A stretch of DNA of 64,000 bases from NCBI GenBank assembly GCA_963751395.1, contig CAVVUC010000001.1, positions 1,885,155 to 1,949,154 on the forward strand, given 5' to 3'. Both the position numbers and the translations under genes were made by a program. Of this stretch, positions 16,869-25,787 are shown one piece after another (within the stretch, counting starts at the first letter, position 1; every line of letters begins with the position of its first letter). Under the pieces are notes generated by a model. It worked only from the letters and a program-made list of their open reading frames with translations, did not search any database and was not told the origin of the DNA. Source of the DNA: CAVVUC01 sp963751395 (GTDB taxonomy: Bacteria > Verrucomicrobiota > Verrucomicrobiia > Chthoniobacterales > Chthoniobacteraceae).

Positions 16869-18770
16869 TCACGTCAACTGCTGGTAGAGATATTTTTGAA
16901 ACCCGCTGAATGCCTGACCAATCGCCTCCGGGGGGCCGAGATCGGCAACTGCATCGGAGACGGAGTCGTGGTATTTCAGCCGGAGCAACGGGGTAAGTTT
17001 GGTTTGATCGAGTTCCTCGACACCCACGCTCACGTAATGGGACAGCACGAATTCAAGGAAAGACTGCTGCTTCGCGTTGAACTGAGAATTGATATAGACC
17101 CTTGCATGTCCGGCCCGAACCTCACGCGACACAGGCTGAAGCGCGTAGGCCACATGCGCCAGCACGTCGAACAGGTCGCTCTTCTCGGCATCAATGATCT
17201 TTTGCATCTCTGCCAGTTGATCGTGACCAAACCCTTTCTGCTTGAACTCGATCATCGACTTGATCGGACGCATCAGCACGATGTTGCGCACATTGCAGGC
17301 ATCCACGCCGGTCGAGAGTTTCTGCGAAGTAGTCAGGATGGTCGGGATGCTCTTCTCGTTGTCCTGAAAATCACGTAGATGCTGTTCGCCCAGCCCACCG
17401 TCGTCGGCAGTCACTCGCTGGCAGTAGTTCGGGTCTTTGCTCGTCTTCATCTGGTTGATGAGGTCGCGCACCGCCAGCGCATGAGCCTGGTTCGCACAGA
17501 ACACCAGCGTCTTTTCGTTCTGGTTGATCTGCTCCATGAAAATTCCGACCCGCTTCTTTTCCCGTTCCTTGATCTCGATGATCTTGTTGAAATCCGGTTC
17601 GTCGTAGATTTTCCCGGCCTCAATCTCACCCTCCACCACGGTATCGTCCGGCGTATAAACGTAGTAATCGAGCGTGGTCTGAATCTGCTTCACCTTGAAC
17701 GGCGTCAGGAACCCGTCGTTGATGCCATCCTTCAGCGAGCAGGTGTAAACCGGCTCACCGAAATAGGCGTAGGTATCCACGTTCTCCTTGCGCTTCGGCG
17801 TGGCCGTCAGGCCGATCTGCACGGCCGGGGCAAAGTAATCGAGAATCCCGCGCCAGTTGCCCTCATCGTTGGCCCCTCCGCGATGGCACTCATCAATGAA
17901 GATCGCGTCGAAGAAGTCCGGCGGATAATCGCCGAAGCTGGGCGATGGCATTCCATCCTTCGACGGGCCGCTCATGAAGGTCTGGAAGATGGTGAAGAAA
18001 ATACTGCCGTTCTTTGGCACCCTGCCTTTCTTGCGGATGTCCTCCGGCGAAATCCGTACCAGTGCATCTTCGGGAAAAGCGGAGAACGCATTGTAAGCCT
18101 GGTCTGCGAGAATGTTGCGGTCGGCGAGGAATAGAATACGGGGGCGTCTGGAAGGTTCGCGGCTCAGGTTCCAGCGGCTTTGAAATAGTTTCCACCCAAC
18201 CTGAAACGCGATGAACGTCTTGCCCGTGCCGGTGGCCAGCGTAAGCAGGATGCGCTGCCGGTTGTCGGCGATGGCCTGCATCACGCGCTCAATGGCGATG
18301 TCCTGATAATAGCGCGGCAGGAAATACCCGCCACGGTCCTCGAACGGCACTGCGGCGAAGCGATCGCGCCAGATATTCGCCGTGGCGAATGTCTTCGTCC
18401 AGAGTTCGTCCGGCGTGGGCCAGGCGGCGACTTCGCCTTCCTTGCCCGTCTCCATGTCGATGCCGTAGATGCCGCCCCCGTTGCTGGCGTAGGTGTGGTG
18501 GATCGCCAGTTTGCCGGCGTAATTCTTCGCCTGCGCCACGCCTTCAGTCAGTTCTTCATCCAGCGCCTTGGCCTCGACCACGGCGAGCTTCGTGTTGCGA
18601 TATTCCAGAACGTAATCCGCCGTGAGCGGTTTGCCGCGTTTGCCGTGGCCCTCGATGCGACCGGGTGAAATCGGATACTCGCGCCGAATACGGCTTCCCT
18701 CGACCACGCCCCAGCCTGCCGCCTTCAACGCGGGGTCAATATGCTCGGCGCGTGTTTCGGCTTCGTTCAC
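16869..18770 (-). CDS. hsdR: Type I restriction enzyme R subunit with internal deletion
   Basis: 633 residues from a GTG at 18770 that overlaps the Fic stop (GTGA). The N-terminal nuclease domain has DYVLEY and VVEAK (about 52-68). The SF2 translocase has Walker A LATGTGKT (about 178-185), DECH (293-296) and LTATP (321-325). After MIEFKQ (residue 511) homologues continue with the motif VI sequence IIGRGTR; here the chain jumps to KGFGHDQLAEM, which normally lies far downstream. This in-frame loss (near 17237) removes the arginine-finger motif and perhaps 130-150 residues. ATP-driven translocation should fail, so the gene is expressed-looking but probably inactive. Confidence 0.8.
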   Translation of the reverse strand: MNEAETRAEHIDPALKAAGWGVVEGSRIRREYPISPGRIEGHGKRGKPLTADYVLEYRNTKLAVVEAKALDEELTEGVAQAKNYAGKLAIHHTYASNGGGIYGIDMETGKEGEVAAWPTPDELWTKTFATANIWRDRFAAVPFEDRGGYFLPRYYQDIAIERVMQAIADNRQRILLTLATGTGKTFIAFQVGWKLFQSRWNLSREPSRRPRILFLADRNILADQAYNAFSAFPEDALVRISPEDIRKKGRVPKNGSIFFTIFQTFMSGPSKDGMPSPSFGDYPPDFFDAIFIDECHRGGANDEGNWRGILDYFAPAVQIGLTATPKRKENVDTYAYFGEPVYTCSLKDGINDGFLTPFKVKQIQTTLDYYVYTPDDTVVEGEIEAGKIYDEPDFNKIIEIKEREKKRVGIFMEQINQNEKTLVFCANQAHALAVRDLINQMKTSKDPNYCQRVTADDGGLGEQHLRDFQDNEKSIPTILTTSQKLSTGVDACNVRNIVLMRPIKSMIEFKQKGFGHDQLAEMQKIIDAEKSDLFDVLAHVAYALQPVSREVRAGHARVYINSQFNAKQQSFLEFVLSHYVSVGVEELDQTKLTPLLRLKYHDSVSDAVADLGPPEAIGQAFSGFQKYLYQQLT

Positions 18771-19774
18771 GGCTGTTTGAGGAAATAGCGCCCGGTCTTT
18801 TTCCCACCGATTTTTTCCACCAATCCGGCTTCCAGCAACGGACGCAGCAGATCCATCGCACCTTGTTTGGACACCGCCAGAGTATCCCATAGCTCAGCGG
18901 GCGACATGCTGCCGTGGTCGCGCAGCAACTTCAGCAGCAATTCCTGTTTGGGACGCAGAACCAGTTTCTCCGGTGATTTGACGTTGTAGGTCTGCACCCG
19001 CAGCCACACTTGTTCCAGCGTCTGCCGCAGACCCTCGGCACAATATTCCAGCCATCCCGTGAGGTCTTCTCCCGCCATGCGCACCGCATCCAACGCCGCG
19101 TAGTAGCCGGGGCGATCTTCCCAATAATATTCATCCACCGAGAAAATATGGTGGCTGTCGAAACCGCGTCGGTAGAGCTCCCACAACGCCAGCGCACGGC
19201 CCGTCCGTCCGTTGCCGTCGGCAAACGGATGGATGTCCTCGAACCGGTAGTGCAGGATCGCGGAACTCAGCACCGGGGAAAGCTCCGTGGATCGCTTGTT
19301 CCACCATTCCAACAGTTCAAACATCAGCCCCGAAACATCCGCCGCAGCCGGCGGGGTGTGCCTGCCCACCCGCACCGGAATCGTCCGGTAACTGCCTGCC
19401 GTTCCCTGATCCATCACGCGATCCGCCAGAATCCGGTGCAATTCAAACAGGTCTTCGTGGCGGATGGCCTTCTTCCTGGCGTGTTTCTCCACGTAACGCA
19501 GTCCCGCGAAATAGTTCAGCACTTCGCGACTCGACCGTGCATCGGAGGCGACGAGTTCGCGTCCTTCTTCCAACGCCCGCACCTGCTCCAGCGTCAACGG
19601 ATTGCCTTCGATGGCGGTGGAGGCATGGCCATTGCGGGTGCGTGTGTCCTTTTGCAGCGCGGGAATCCAGGAAAGCTCCACCGATGCACTCAGAATCCGT
19701 TCCCGCAAGGCAGCAATCATCTCCACCAGCGTAAGCAGACGCGGGCGGATCGTGAATTGCGGTTCGTAGGCCAC
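18767..19774 (-). CDS. Fic family protein
   Basis: 335 residues. The Fic active-site motif is complete: HPFADGNGRTGR, starting at H182. An N-terminal inhibitory helix motif STAIEGN (residues 52-58, S/TxxxEG/N) is in the same chain, so this is an autoinhibited class II enzyme. Family members transfer AMP or another nucleotide phosphate to protein hydroxyls. The C-terminal part is a winged-helix-like domain. It sits inside the hsd operon between hsdS and hsdR with 4-nt overlap to hsdR; Fic genes recur in type I R-M loci, but their role there is not established. It appears intact. Confidence 0.88.
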   Translation of the reverse strand: MAYEPQFTIRPRLLTLVEMIAALRERILSASVELSWIPALQKDTRTRNGHASTAIEGNPLTLEQVRALEEGRELVASDARSSREVLNYFAGLRYVEKHARKKAIRHEDLFELHRILADRVMDQGTAGSYRTIPVRVGRHTPPAAADVSGLMFELLEWWNKRSTELSPVLSSAILHYRFEDIHPFADGNGRTGRALALWELYRRGFDSHHIFSVDEYYWEDRPGYYAALDAVRMAGEDLTGWLEYCAEGLRQTLEQVWLRVQTYNVKSPEKLVLRPKQELLLKLLRDHGSMSPAELWDTLAVSKQGAMDLLRPLLEAGLVEKIGGKKTGRYFLKQP

Positions 19775-19814
19775 GGCGGTAAGTCAAGCGTGAGTCAAGC
19801 CATGAGTCAAGCCG

Positions 19815-21195
19815 CTAGAGTTCTCCGGTGAAGGCTTGGTGCAGCAGCGACTTCTTCAACGTCTCCTGCGCGGCGAGCTTCCGCTCGTAGAGGCGGGTGA
19901 GGCGTTGGGTTTCTTCGCGGAGGGAGGAGAGTTGCGCGACCACTGGCTTCTGAATTGGAAGCGGCGGCAAGACCACGCTCACGCTGTTGAATTTCGACTT
20001 GTTGACGATTGGCACGGTTGTCCCCGATGCCAAGGACTCCAACTGCGCCTTGAACACAGGCGAGAGCGACTGAAAGAACATGAACTCGGGAATCGCTTGG
20101 CTCTCGTCCGGCAGGATGGCGTTGATTTGCTGATTGAACGCAACGGGCACAGTGTTCAGGCCAATTTTCCCCAAATTGCCGATGCACGAAACCAAGATTG
20201 ATTTCGCGGGAAGCGTGCGGGCGACTGCCGCACCCGCCTCCGAAAGGCCATCGGGCGCGGAATCGAAAGCCTCGTCGCAGAGTTCTGGCGGCTTAACAAG
20301 GGGCATGAAGTCGCCATAGAAATCAGCGTTGTTCTTTGGTGGAGTTGTCCCAGTGGCAGTCGTGAACACGTCACCAATGGTTTTCTCCACCCACCCCGGG
20401 CCGCGCTGGGTGAAGACGGATTGGAGGTGGCTTTCGAAGAGGACTCGGGCGTTTTGGAGGTTCTTTTCGGCGTTGGCTTTGGCGGTGGCGAGGCCCTCAA
20501 ACGCTTCGTCCAGCAGGCCGACGATCCGCTGCTGTTCGGCCAGCGGGGGGACGGGAATCTCTTGCGCTCGAACGTCTCCATCTGTGACCGCCGGATAGCT
20601 CGCGCCTTTCTGGAGACTTTCCATTTGTCCTGAAGTTCTCGGTGAAGAGCGAGTAGAAGATGAAGCGGTGGTCGATTCCCTGCTTCGGACGCAGAACAAA
20701 GTAGCCGGTGCTGCAAACTTGCTTGTCGAGGTGTTCCGGCACGACGGCGATTCGTTGGAGCGTGGGGCGAATCGTCGCGAAGATGATGTCATTCGTTCGG
20801 ACGAGCTTTCTCGCTCGGCTCGGCGCGTCCTTTCCTTTGAGGCGTTGAGTTTCCTCAATTTCAAAGGTCGTGTTGGAAACGCTGGAAACGTCGATGTAGT
20901 CGAACTCCGCGTTCGGAGATTGAAGCGGGTTAACCGTCTCGGTCTTTTCGAGAACCTCGCCGAGACCCAGCGCCCTCCGAAGGGGCAAAGCCCCGGCCTC
21001 ATCCCAGCCCAAGGCAACGCCCTGGGTTACGGTTTCGCAAATCCATGAGGGCTGAAGGCCCGGTTCATCCGCGCGACCATTGGGACGGGCTTTCAGGCCT
21101 TGGCGTGGTGCGGGGCATTGTTCCTGGGGCGTTACCCCAGGCTGGTATGAGACCGCGCCGTTGGCGCTTCCGATTTCAGCCACGGGCTTCTTCAT
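19815..21195 (-). pseudogene. hsdS: Type I restriction specificity subunit, frameshifted
   Basis: The start is the ATG at 21195 (MKKPVAEIG). The first frame encodes TRD1 (LGEVLEKTETVNP to FYSLFTENFRT) and the second, from near 20630, continues QMESLQKGASYPAV, the linker EIPVPPLAEQQRIVGLLDEA, TRD2 (GPGWVEKTIGDVF) and the final coiled region (HQAFTGEL). A one-base shift at about 20630 separates TRD1 from the rest. About 70 residues before TRD1 come from a hairpin-rich repeat (20972-21152) read in frame. With HsdM and HsdR also damaged, the R-M system should be dead. Confidence 0.8.
20972..21152. repeat. Hairpin-rich dispersed repeat inside hsdS 5' end
   Basis: Three inverted repeats follow each other: GGGGCAAAGCCCC, a CCCAG…CTGGG stem with GGCAACGCC, and CCTGGGGCGTTACCCCAGG. 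Translated, it gives the TQGVALGWDEAGALPL string that I recall as a frequent dispersed element in PVC genomes. A related short piece (AGCCCAAGGCAACCTTGGG) is at 35955. Confidence 0.65.
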
Positions 21196-21260
21196 AGCAG
21201 CGCCTTGATGTTGCCCGGCACTTCCGCGCTCGCAGCCTTTTCGCTGGCTGTGGTGTTCAT
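21192..21260 (-). CDS. 22-codon duplicated tail of hsdM, coupling ORF
   Basis: It starts with an ATG overlapping the toxin stop (ATGA) and ends by overlapping the hsdS start (ATGA). The last residues, SAEVPGNIKALL, repeat the end of HsdM (SAEVLGNIKALL at 21842). The tail of hsdM was thus copied to the far side of the inserted toxin-antitoxin pair, keeping hsdS coupled to an upstream stop codon. It is unlikely to have a function as a peptide. Confidence 0.65.
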   Translation of the reverse strand: MNTTASEKAASAEVPGNIKALL

Positions 21261-21550
21261 GGGCGAAGTTGGCGAGGGTGGTCCTGTGCGCCGTGCAAGA
21301 TGCGGAAGACGATGAGGTTCTGCCCTGCGATGCGGAAAAAGATTTTGTAGGGAAAACGGTGGGCGAGGACGCGCCGGAAATCACGGTAATAAACGGGGTA
21401 TCGCTCGGGATCGGCTTCCAAGCGCAGCAGGGCTTCGGCGAGGTCGGCGAGAAACTCATCGCCCAGACCGGGGCATCGTTCCTCATACCAGTCGTGCGCC
21501 CGCCGGAGGTCGGCTTTTGCCCTGGGCCGGATGGTGGCGAACCACTTCAC
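21257..21550 (-). CDS. RelE/ParE-family toxin
   Basis: 97 residues, with the ParE fold pattern: RAKADLRRAHDWYEER, GDEFLADLAEALLRL, ERYPVYYRDFRRVLAHRFPY, KIFFRI and VFRILHGAQD. ParE toxins of this type poison gyrase or, in RelE branches, cleave mRNA; which applies here is unknown. The start overlaps the antitoxin stop by 4 nt. It is inserted between hsdM and hsdS in the same orientation. Confidence 0.85.
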   Translation of the reverse strand: MKWFATIRPRAKADLRRAHDWYEERCPGLGDEFLADLAEALLRLEADPERYPVYYRDFRRVLAHRFPYKIFFRIAGQNLIVFRILHGAQDHPRQLRP

Positions 21551-21777
21551 GGGCGGGATTCACGGAGCTGCCGGAAGACATCGCGCCACGGCTCGCCCGG
21601 GCTGGGGTCGTGCTCAAATTCCGAAAGCGCCTCGTCGAGCGCCTGCCGTTCGGCGGGCGAGGGCGCGCCGCCTTCGAGCAAGTCTGTTTCATGGATTTCG
21701 GCGAGCCGGGCAAAAAGTTGGGAACGGTCGCTGGCGCTCAGCTTCGGCAGTTCTTCAAGGATTTCTGCTTTGCTCAT
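21547..21777 (-). CDS. Antitoxin of the ParE-type pair (addiction-module component family)
   Basis: 76 residues. The N-terminal half (AEILEELPKLSASDRSQLFA) is the small helical domain typical of the addiction-module component family (TIGR02574-like), and the acidic C-terminal tail (PSPGEPWRDVFRQLRE) should wrap the toxin. It precedes and overlaps the toxin gene, the usual order. The operon promoter probably lies in the 64 bp between it and the hsdM stop. Confidence 0.82.
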   Translation of the reverse strand: MSKAEILEELPKLSASDRSQLFARLAEIHETDLLEGGAPSPAERQALDEALSEFEHDPSPGEPWRDVFRQLRESRP

Positions 21778-21841
21778 GGTGCGAATTTAATTCGTCGGCT
21801 GTTTTCCGGCAAGTGTGGTGTGAGTTTCCGTTGGTGAGAGT

Positions 21842-22500
21842 TCATAGCAGCGCCTTGATGTTGCCCAGCACTTCAGCACTCTCGGCGTCGAGCGACGCGA
21901 TCTCCTCCATGATGGCCTCGGGGCTGCGGTGCGCGATTTCCTCGCCGCCGTTGGGGTTCTTCACGGACAAATCAAACGTCTTCGGGTCGATGGCCGCCAC
22001 GTCCACGCTCCAGCTTTTGGGCGAGTTGGCTTTGGTCTTCTGCAAGGCGATGAACTCGGCGAGGTCGGCGTCGTTGAGCTGGTTGGTCTTCCCCAGGTTG
22101 CGGCCGGGATCGAGCTGGTAGAACCAGACTTTGCGCGTCTTCGTGCCTTTCTCAAAGAAGAGCACCACGGTCTTCACGCCTGCGCCGATGAACGTGCCGC
22201 CGGGGCAGTCGAGCACGGTGTGCAGGTTGCATTCTTCGAGGAGCTTCTGGCGCAGGCTGACGGAGGCGTTGTCGGTGTTGGAGAGGAAGGTGTTTTTGAT
22301 GACGATGCCCGCCCGCCCGCCGGCCTTGAGGATTTTGATGAAGTGCTGGAGGAAGAGGAACGCGGTCTCGCCGGTGCGGATGGGGAAGTTTTGCTGCACT
22401 TCCTTGCGCTCTTTGCCGCCGAAGGGCGGGTTGGCGACGATGATGTCGAAGCGGTCCTTTTCCTGCACGTCGGCGAGGTTCTCGGCGAGCGTGTTGGTGT
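21842..22500 (-). pseudogene. hsdM: Type I DNA methyltransferase subunit, 5'-truncated
   Basis: About 215 residues remain. It contains the catalytic motif IV IIVANPPFGGKERKE and the C-terminal target-binding part ending in EVLGNIKALL. The N-terminal helical domain and the SAM-binding motif I (FxGxG) are missing: the conserved frame starts at NTLAENLADVQEKDRFD just inside 22500, preceded by a stop and a GGGGTCGGAAAGGGGTCAG motif. It cannot bind SAM. The following 200 bp (22501-22711) hold no gene I can support. Confidence 0.8.
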
Positions 22501-22711
22501 GTCAGGGAAAGGGGTCGGAAAGGGGTCAGTCCGTGCATATGCGCAGAACCTTCTTCCCCTGGTTATGAAGTTGAGGACTTCGTAACGCTTCCGTGCCGGG
22601 GAAGCTGTGCTTCCTGGCAGGGGAAAAGTGACATGGAAGTACTGGCGTCCAGTGCGGGAGAATTCGCCAATCACGGTTGAATCCCCGCATCCGTGCTGAC
22701 AGCATTTACCC

Positions 22712-23152
22712 ATGAGCCTCCCAAAACTCCAGCTCGAAACTACGATCCCGAGCTACCTCACGGCGCGGCCGAGCCGGGATTTGCGTCTGGCGGCGAATCA
22801 GGAGGCCACGCAGGAATGGTGGGAGTGCCAGCGCTACGAGTATGATCTTTATGTATCCGCTGCCGTGCTGTCCGAGGCGGGAGAGGGCGGTCCCGTCCTT
22901 GCCGCCAGGCGGCTGGCCGTGCTGGATGGCATCCCGGAGTTGCGGGTCAGTGACGAGGTGACGGCGCTGGCAGCGTGGTTCTTGTCCGAACAGATCATCC
23001 CGGCGGTTGCGGAGGTGGTCAGCGCAGGTCAGCAGCAGGCGGGGTTCTCGTTACATTTTTCTTGCACCAAGCCAGCCGGCGAGGCGCAACACTTGGAATT
23101 GAAGATCGAGCAATGGACCGGCGAAGCGGCGTTTGTTCCCGTCGGCGTGTGA
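22712..23152 (+). pseudogene. VapC-like PIN-domain protein with replaced C-terminus
   Basis: 146 residues. The first 110 match PIN-type toxins (LETTIPSYLTARPSRDLRLA, YVSAAVLSEAGEG, AARRLAVLDGIPEL). Homologues then continue with a helix carrying the second acidic cluster (ADALHIA…); here the chain switches after SEQIIPAVAEV to the tail of the 83-bp repeat (QWTGEAAFVPVGV). The active site is therefore incomplete and the gene is a chimeric remnant. Confidence 0.6.
23067..23149 (+). repeat. 83-bp repeat, copy 2
   Basis: Direct copy of 16015-16097, about 7 kb away, with only a few substitutions. It forms the end of the PIN-like ORF here. The two copies flank the whole degraded hsd locus in the same orientation. 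Confidence 0.8.
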
Positions 23153-23190
23153 TTTTTTCTCCACGTTTCTCCGTGCGGTGCAACTCCACT

Positions 23191-25416
23191 CTACAACTCG
23201 GCTTTCCGGAGCCGCAGCGCGTTTGAAATGACCGACACGGAGCTGAGGCTCATCGCCGCGCCGGCGATCATCGGGCTGAGGAGCAGTCCGAAAAACGGAT
23301 ACAAAACTCCCGCCGCGACCGGCACGCCCAGGATATTGTAAACGAAGGCGAAGAAAAGGTTCTGGCGGATGTTGCGCATCACGGCGCGGCTCAGTTTGAT
23401 CGCGCGCACGATGCCGCGCAGATCGCCGTGAAGCAGCGTGATTCCGGCGCTCTCGATGGCTACGTCGGTGCCGGTCGCCATTGCGATGCCGACATCTGCG
23501 GCTGCAAGCGCAGGCGCGTCGTTGATGCCGTCGCCCGCCATCGCGACGCGTTTGTTTTCGCGCCGGAGCTTTTCGATGACTTCGCCTTTTTCCTGCGGCA
23601 ACACGCCTGCGATCACTTGGTCGATCCGCAGTTGTTTCGCGACGGCGGTTGCGGCGGTTTCGTTGTCGCCGCTGACGATGATGAGCATCAAACCAAGCGC
23701 GTGAAGTTCATCAACGGCCTGCTGCGTCGTGGCCTTGATCGGATCGGAAACCGCGAGCAAGCCCGCGGCGTGCTTGTCGATTGCGACGCAGAGGATCGTT
23801 CCCTCTGCGGCTTTGTCATTGAGCGCATCGAGATTTCCTGCGCCACGCTCTTCGAGGAAACGCCGGGTTCCGACGATCACCTCGCGCGAGTCCATTTCGC
23901 CGAGGATGCCGCTTCCGGCGATCGAGCCGAAATTTTTCACCGCATGCAGCTCGATGTTCCGTTCTCTCGCCGCGTTTAGGACCGCCGAGGCGAGGGGATG
24001 CTCGCTTTGATGCTCGACGGACGCCGCCGCTTCGAGGAGAGCGCGTTCGTCGAATGGCGCGAGCGCGATGATTTTTGTGACCGAAGGTTTTCCTTCCGTA
24101 AGCGTCCCGGTTTTGTCCACGACGAGCGTGTCGATTTTTTCGAGCGTCTCCAAAGCGGCGCCGTCTTTCACCAGTACGCCCGCTTGGGCGCCACGACCGA
24201 CGCCGACCATGATCGACATCGGTGTCGCGAGGCCAAGCGCGCAGGGGCACGCGATCACCAGCACTGCGATCGCATTCACGAACGCATGCGTGAGATCGAC
24301 GAACGACCACGCGAGGAATGTCACCACGGCGACGGCGACCACCGCAGGGACGAAATACGAAGCGACCAGGTCGGCAAGCCGCTGAATCGGCGCGCGGCTG
24401 CGCTGGGCCTGCGCCACCATTTCCACGATGTGCGCGAGCATCGTGTCTCTGCCGACTCGCGTCGCGCGCATGAGGAACGAGCCGCTTTGGTTGATCGTGC
24501 CCGCGATCAGGAACCCGCCGATTTTCTTCGGCACCGGCACAGGTTCACCGGTGATCATCGCTTCATCGATCAGGCCGGAGCCGTCGGTCAGCACGCCATC
24601 GACGGGAATCTTTTCGCCGGGGCGCACGCGCAGCACGTCGTCCATCTCCACTTCTTCAATGGGGATTTGCTTTTCATTTCCGTGGCAAAGAAACGTCGCG
24701 GTCTTCGGCGCAAGGCCGAGCAGCTCGCGAATCGCCTGGCCCGTCTTGTTGCGCGCACGAAGTTCCAGCACCTGGCCGAGCAGCACGAGCACGGTGATGA
24801 TCGCCGCCGACTCGAAGTAAATCGGCGGCTCGCCCATCTGTCGGAGCGCAGCCGGGAAGAGTTGCGGGAAAAAAACGGCGACGACGCTGAAGCCATACGC
24901 GCTGCCGGTTCCGAGCGCGATGAGCGTGAACATGTTCAGTTGCCGCGTGAGAATCGAACGCCATGCGCGCTTGAAAAACGGCCAGCCCGCCCACAGCACG
25001 ACCGGCGTTGCGAGACCGAGTTGAATCCACTTCGACCACGCGCCCATCGCGTGAACTGCAGGGAGCATCGCGCTCATCGCTAGCGCGAGCACCGGCAGCG
25101 CGAGCACCGCGGCGATCCAGAACCGGCGGGTCATGTCGCGGAGTTCCGAGTCGTCCTCCGGCGCATCGAGCGAAACCATTTTCGGCTCCAGTGCCATGCC
25201 GCAGATCGGGCAGTCGCCCGGGTGATCCTGCTCGATCTCGGGATGCATCGGGCAGACGAACAATTTTGGATTTTCGATTTTGGATTTTGGATTGTCGGGA
25301 TGCAGAAATTTCTCCCTGCAGCCTTCGCAGCAGAAATAAAACGTCTCACCATCGCGTTCCGCACGGATCGTGGACGAACTCTCAACTTGCATTCCGCAGA
25401 TTGGATCAAGTGGCAT
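23191..25416 (-). CDS. copA: Copper-type P1B ATPase with YHS and heavy-metal-binding domains
   Basis: 741 residues. N-terminal YHS domain (DPICGMQVESS to CCEGCREKFLHP, 5-40), heavy-metal-binding domain (CPMHPEIEQDHPGDCPICGM, about 55-74), then a P1B-type pump with the metal site ACPCALGLATP, the phosphorylation loop DKTGTLTEGK and the hinge AGDGINDAPALAAADVGIAM. Such enzymes export Cu(I) or Ag(I) across the inner membrane at the cost of ATP. It stands alone with no visible CopY/CueR-type regulator nearby. Confidence 0.9.
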   Translation of the reverse strand: MPLDPICGMQVESSSTIRAERDGETFYFCCEGCREKFLHPDNPKSKIENPKLFVCPMHPEIEQDHPGDCPICGMALEPKMVSLDAPEDDSELRDMTRRFWIAAVLALPVLALAMSAMLPAVHAMGAWSKWIQLGLATPVVLWAGWPFFKRAWRSILTRQLNMFTLIALGTGSAYGFSVVAVFFPQLFPAALRQMGEPPIYFESAAIITVLVLLGQVLELRARNKTGQAIRELLGLAPKTATFLCHGNEKQIPIEEVEMDDVLRVRPGEKIPVDGVLTDGSGLIDEAMITGEPVPVPKKIGGFLIAGTINQSGSFLMRATRVGRDTMLAHIVEMVAQAQRSRAPIQRLADLVASYFVPAVVAVAVVTFLAWSFVDLTHAFVNAIAVLVIACPCALGLATPMSIMVGVGRGAQAGVLVKDGAALETLEKIDTLVVDKTGTLTEGKPSVTKIIALAPFDERALLEAAASVEHQSEHPLASAVLNAARERNIELHAVKNFGSIAGSGILGEMDSREVIVGTRRFLEERGAGNLDALNDKAAEGTILCVAIDKHAAGLLAVSDPIKATTQQAVDELHALGLMLIIVSGDNETAATAVAKQLRIDQVIAGVLPQEKGEVIEKLRRENKRVAMAGDGINDAPALAAADVGIAMATGTDVAIESAGITLLHGDLRGIVRAIKLSRAVMRNIRQNLFFAFVYNILGVPVAAGVLYPFFGLLLSPMIAGAAMSLSSVSVISNALRLRKAEL

Positions 25417-25787
25417 CCCGCAACGCTACGCGATCATGGCGAAACGCTCAATCAGACAACCGGAAAACCAGCGAACAACGCAAAGCAGTTTTCTCCTCAC
25501 GATCCGGGCAGAGCGCCTCAGCGGAGAAACCTGGTCAAGACGAGCCTCAACATTGTAAAACGACGCTGCTTCTTCTGCCATTACACCACGGGACAATCGG
25601 AAGGCGGAACGAAGAACGAAGAAGTGCGATGTCTTTTCACCGCGAGTTGAAACCGATGGCGACCTCCTGGTTCTGCCGCCGTTGCTTCGTTCTTTCCGAG
25701 CGATCAGGCTTTCTCCGGACATCCATGACGCAATGCCGGCTCTTACGCTGCGGCAGTGGGACACTAGTCAACCGAACTGCGGGCTCT
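25417..25787. other. 371-bp intergenic gap
   Basis: Open frames exist on both strands, but none has convincing composition or family motifs. It probably contains the promoter of the copper ATPase and the terminator of the PIN-like gene; I see no clear signal. Confidence 0.4.
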
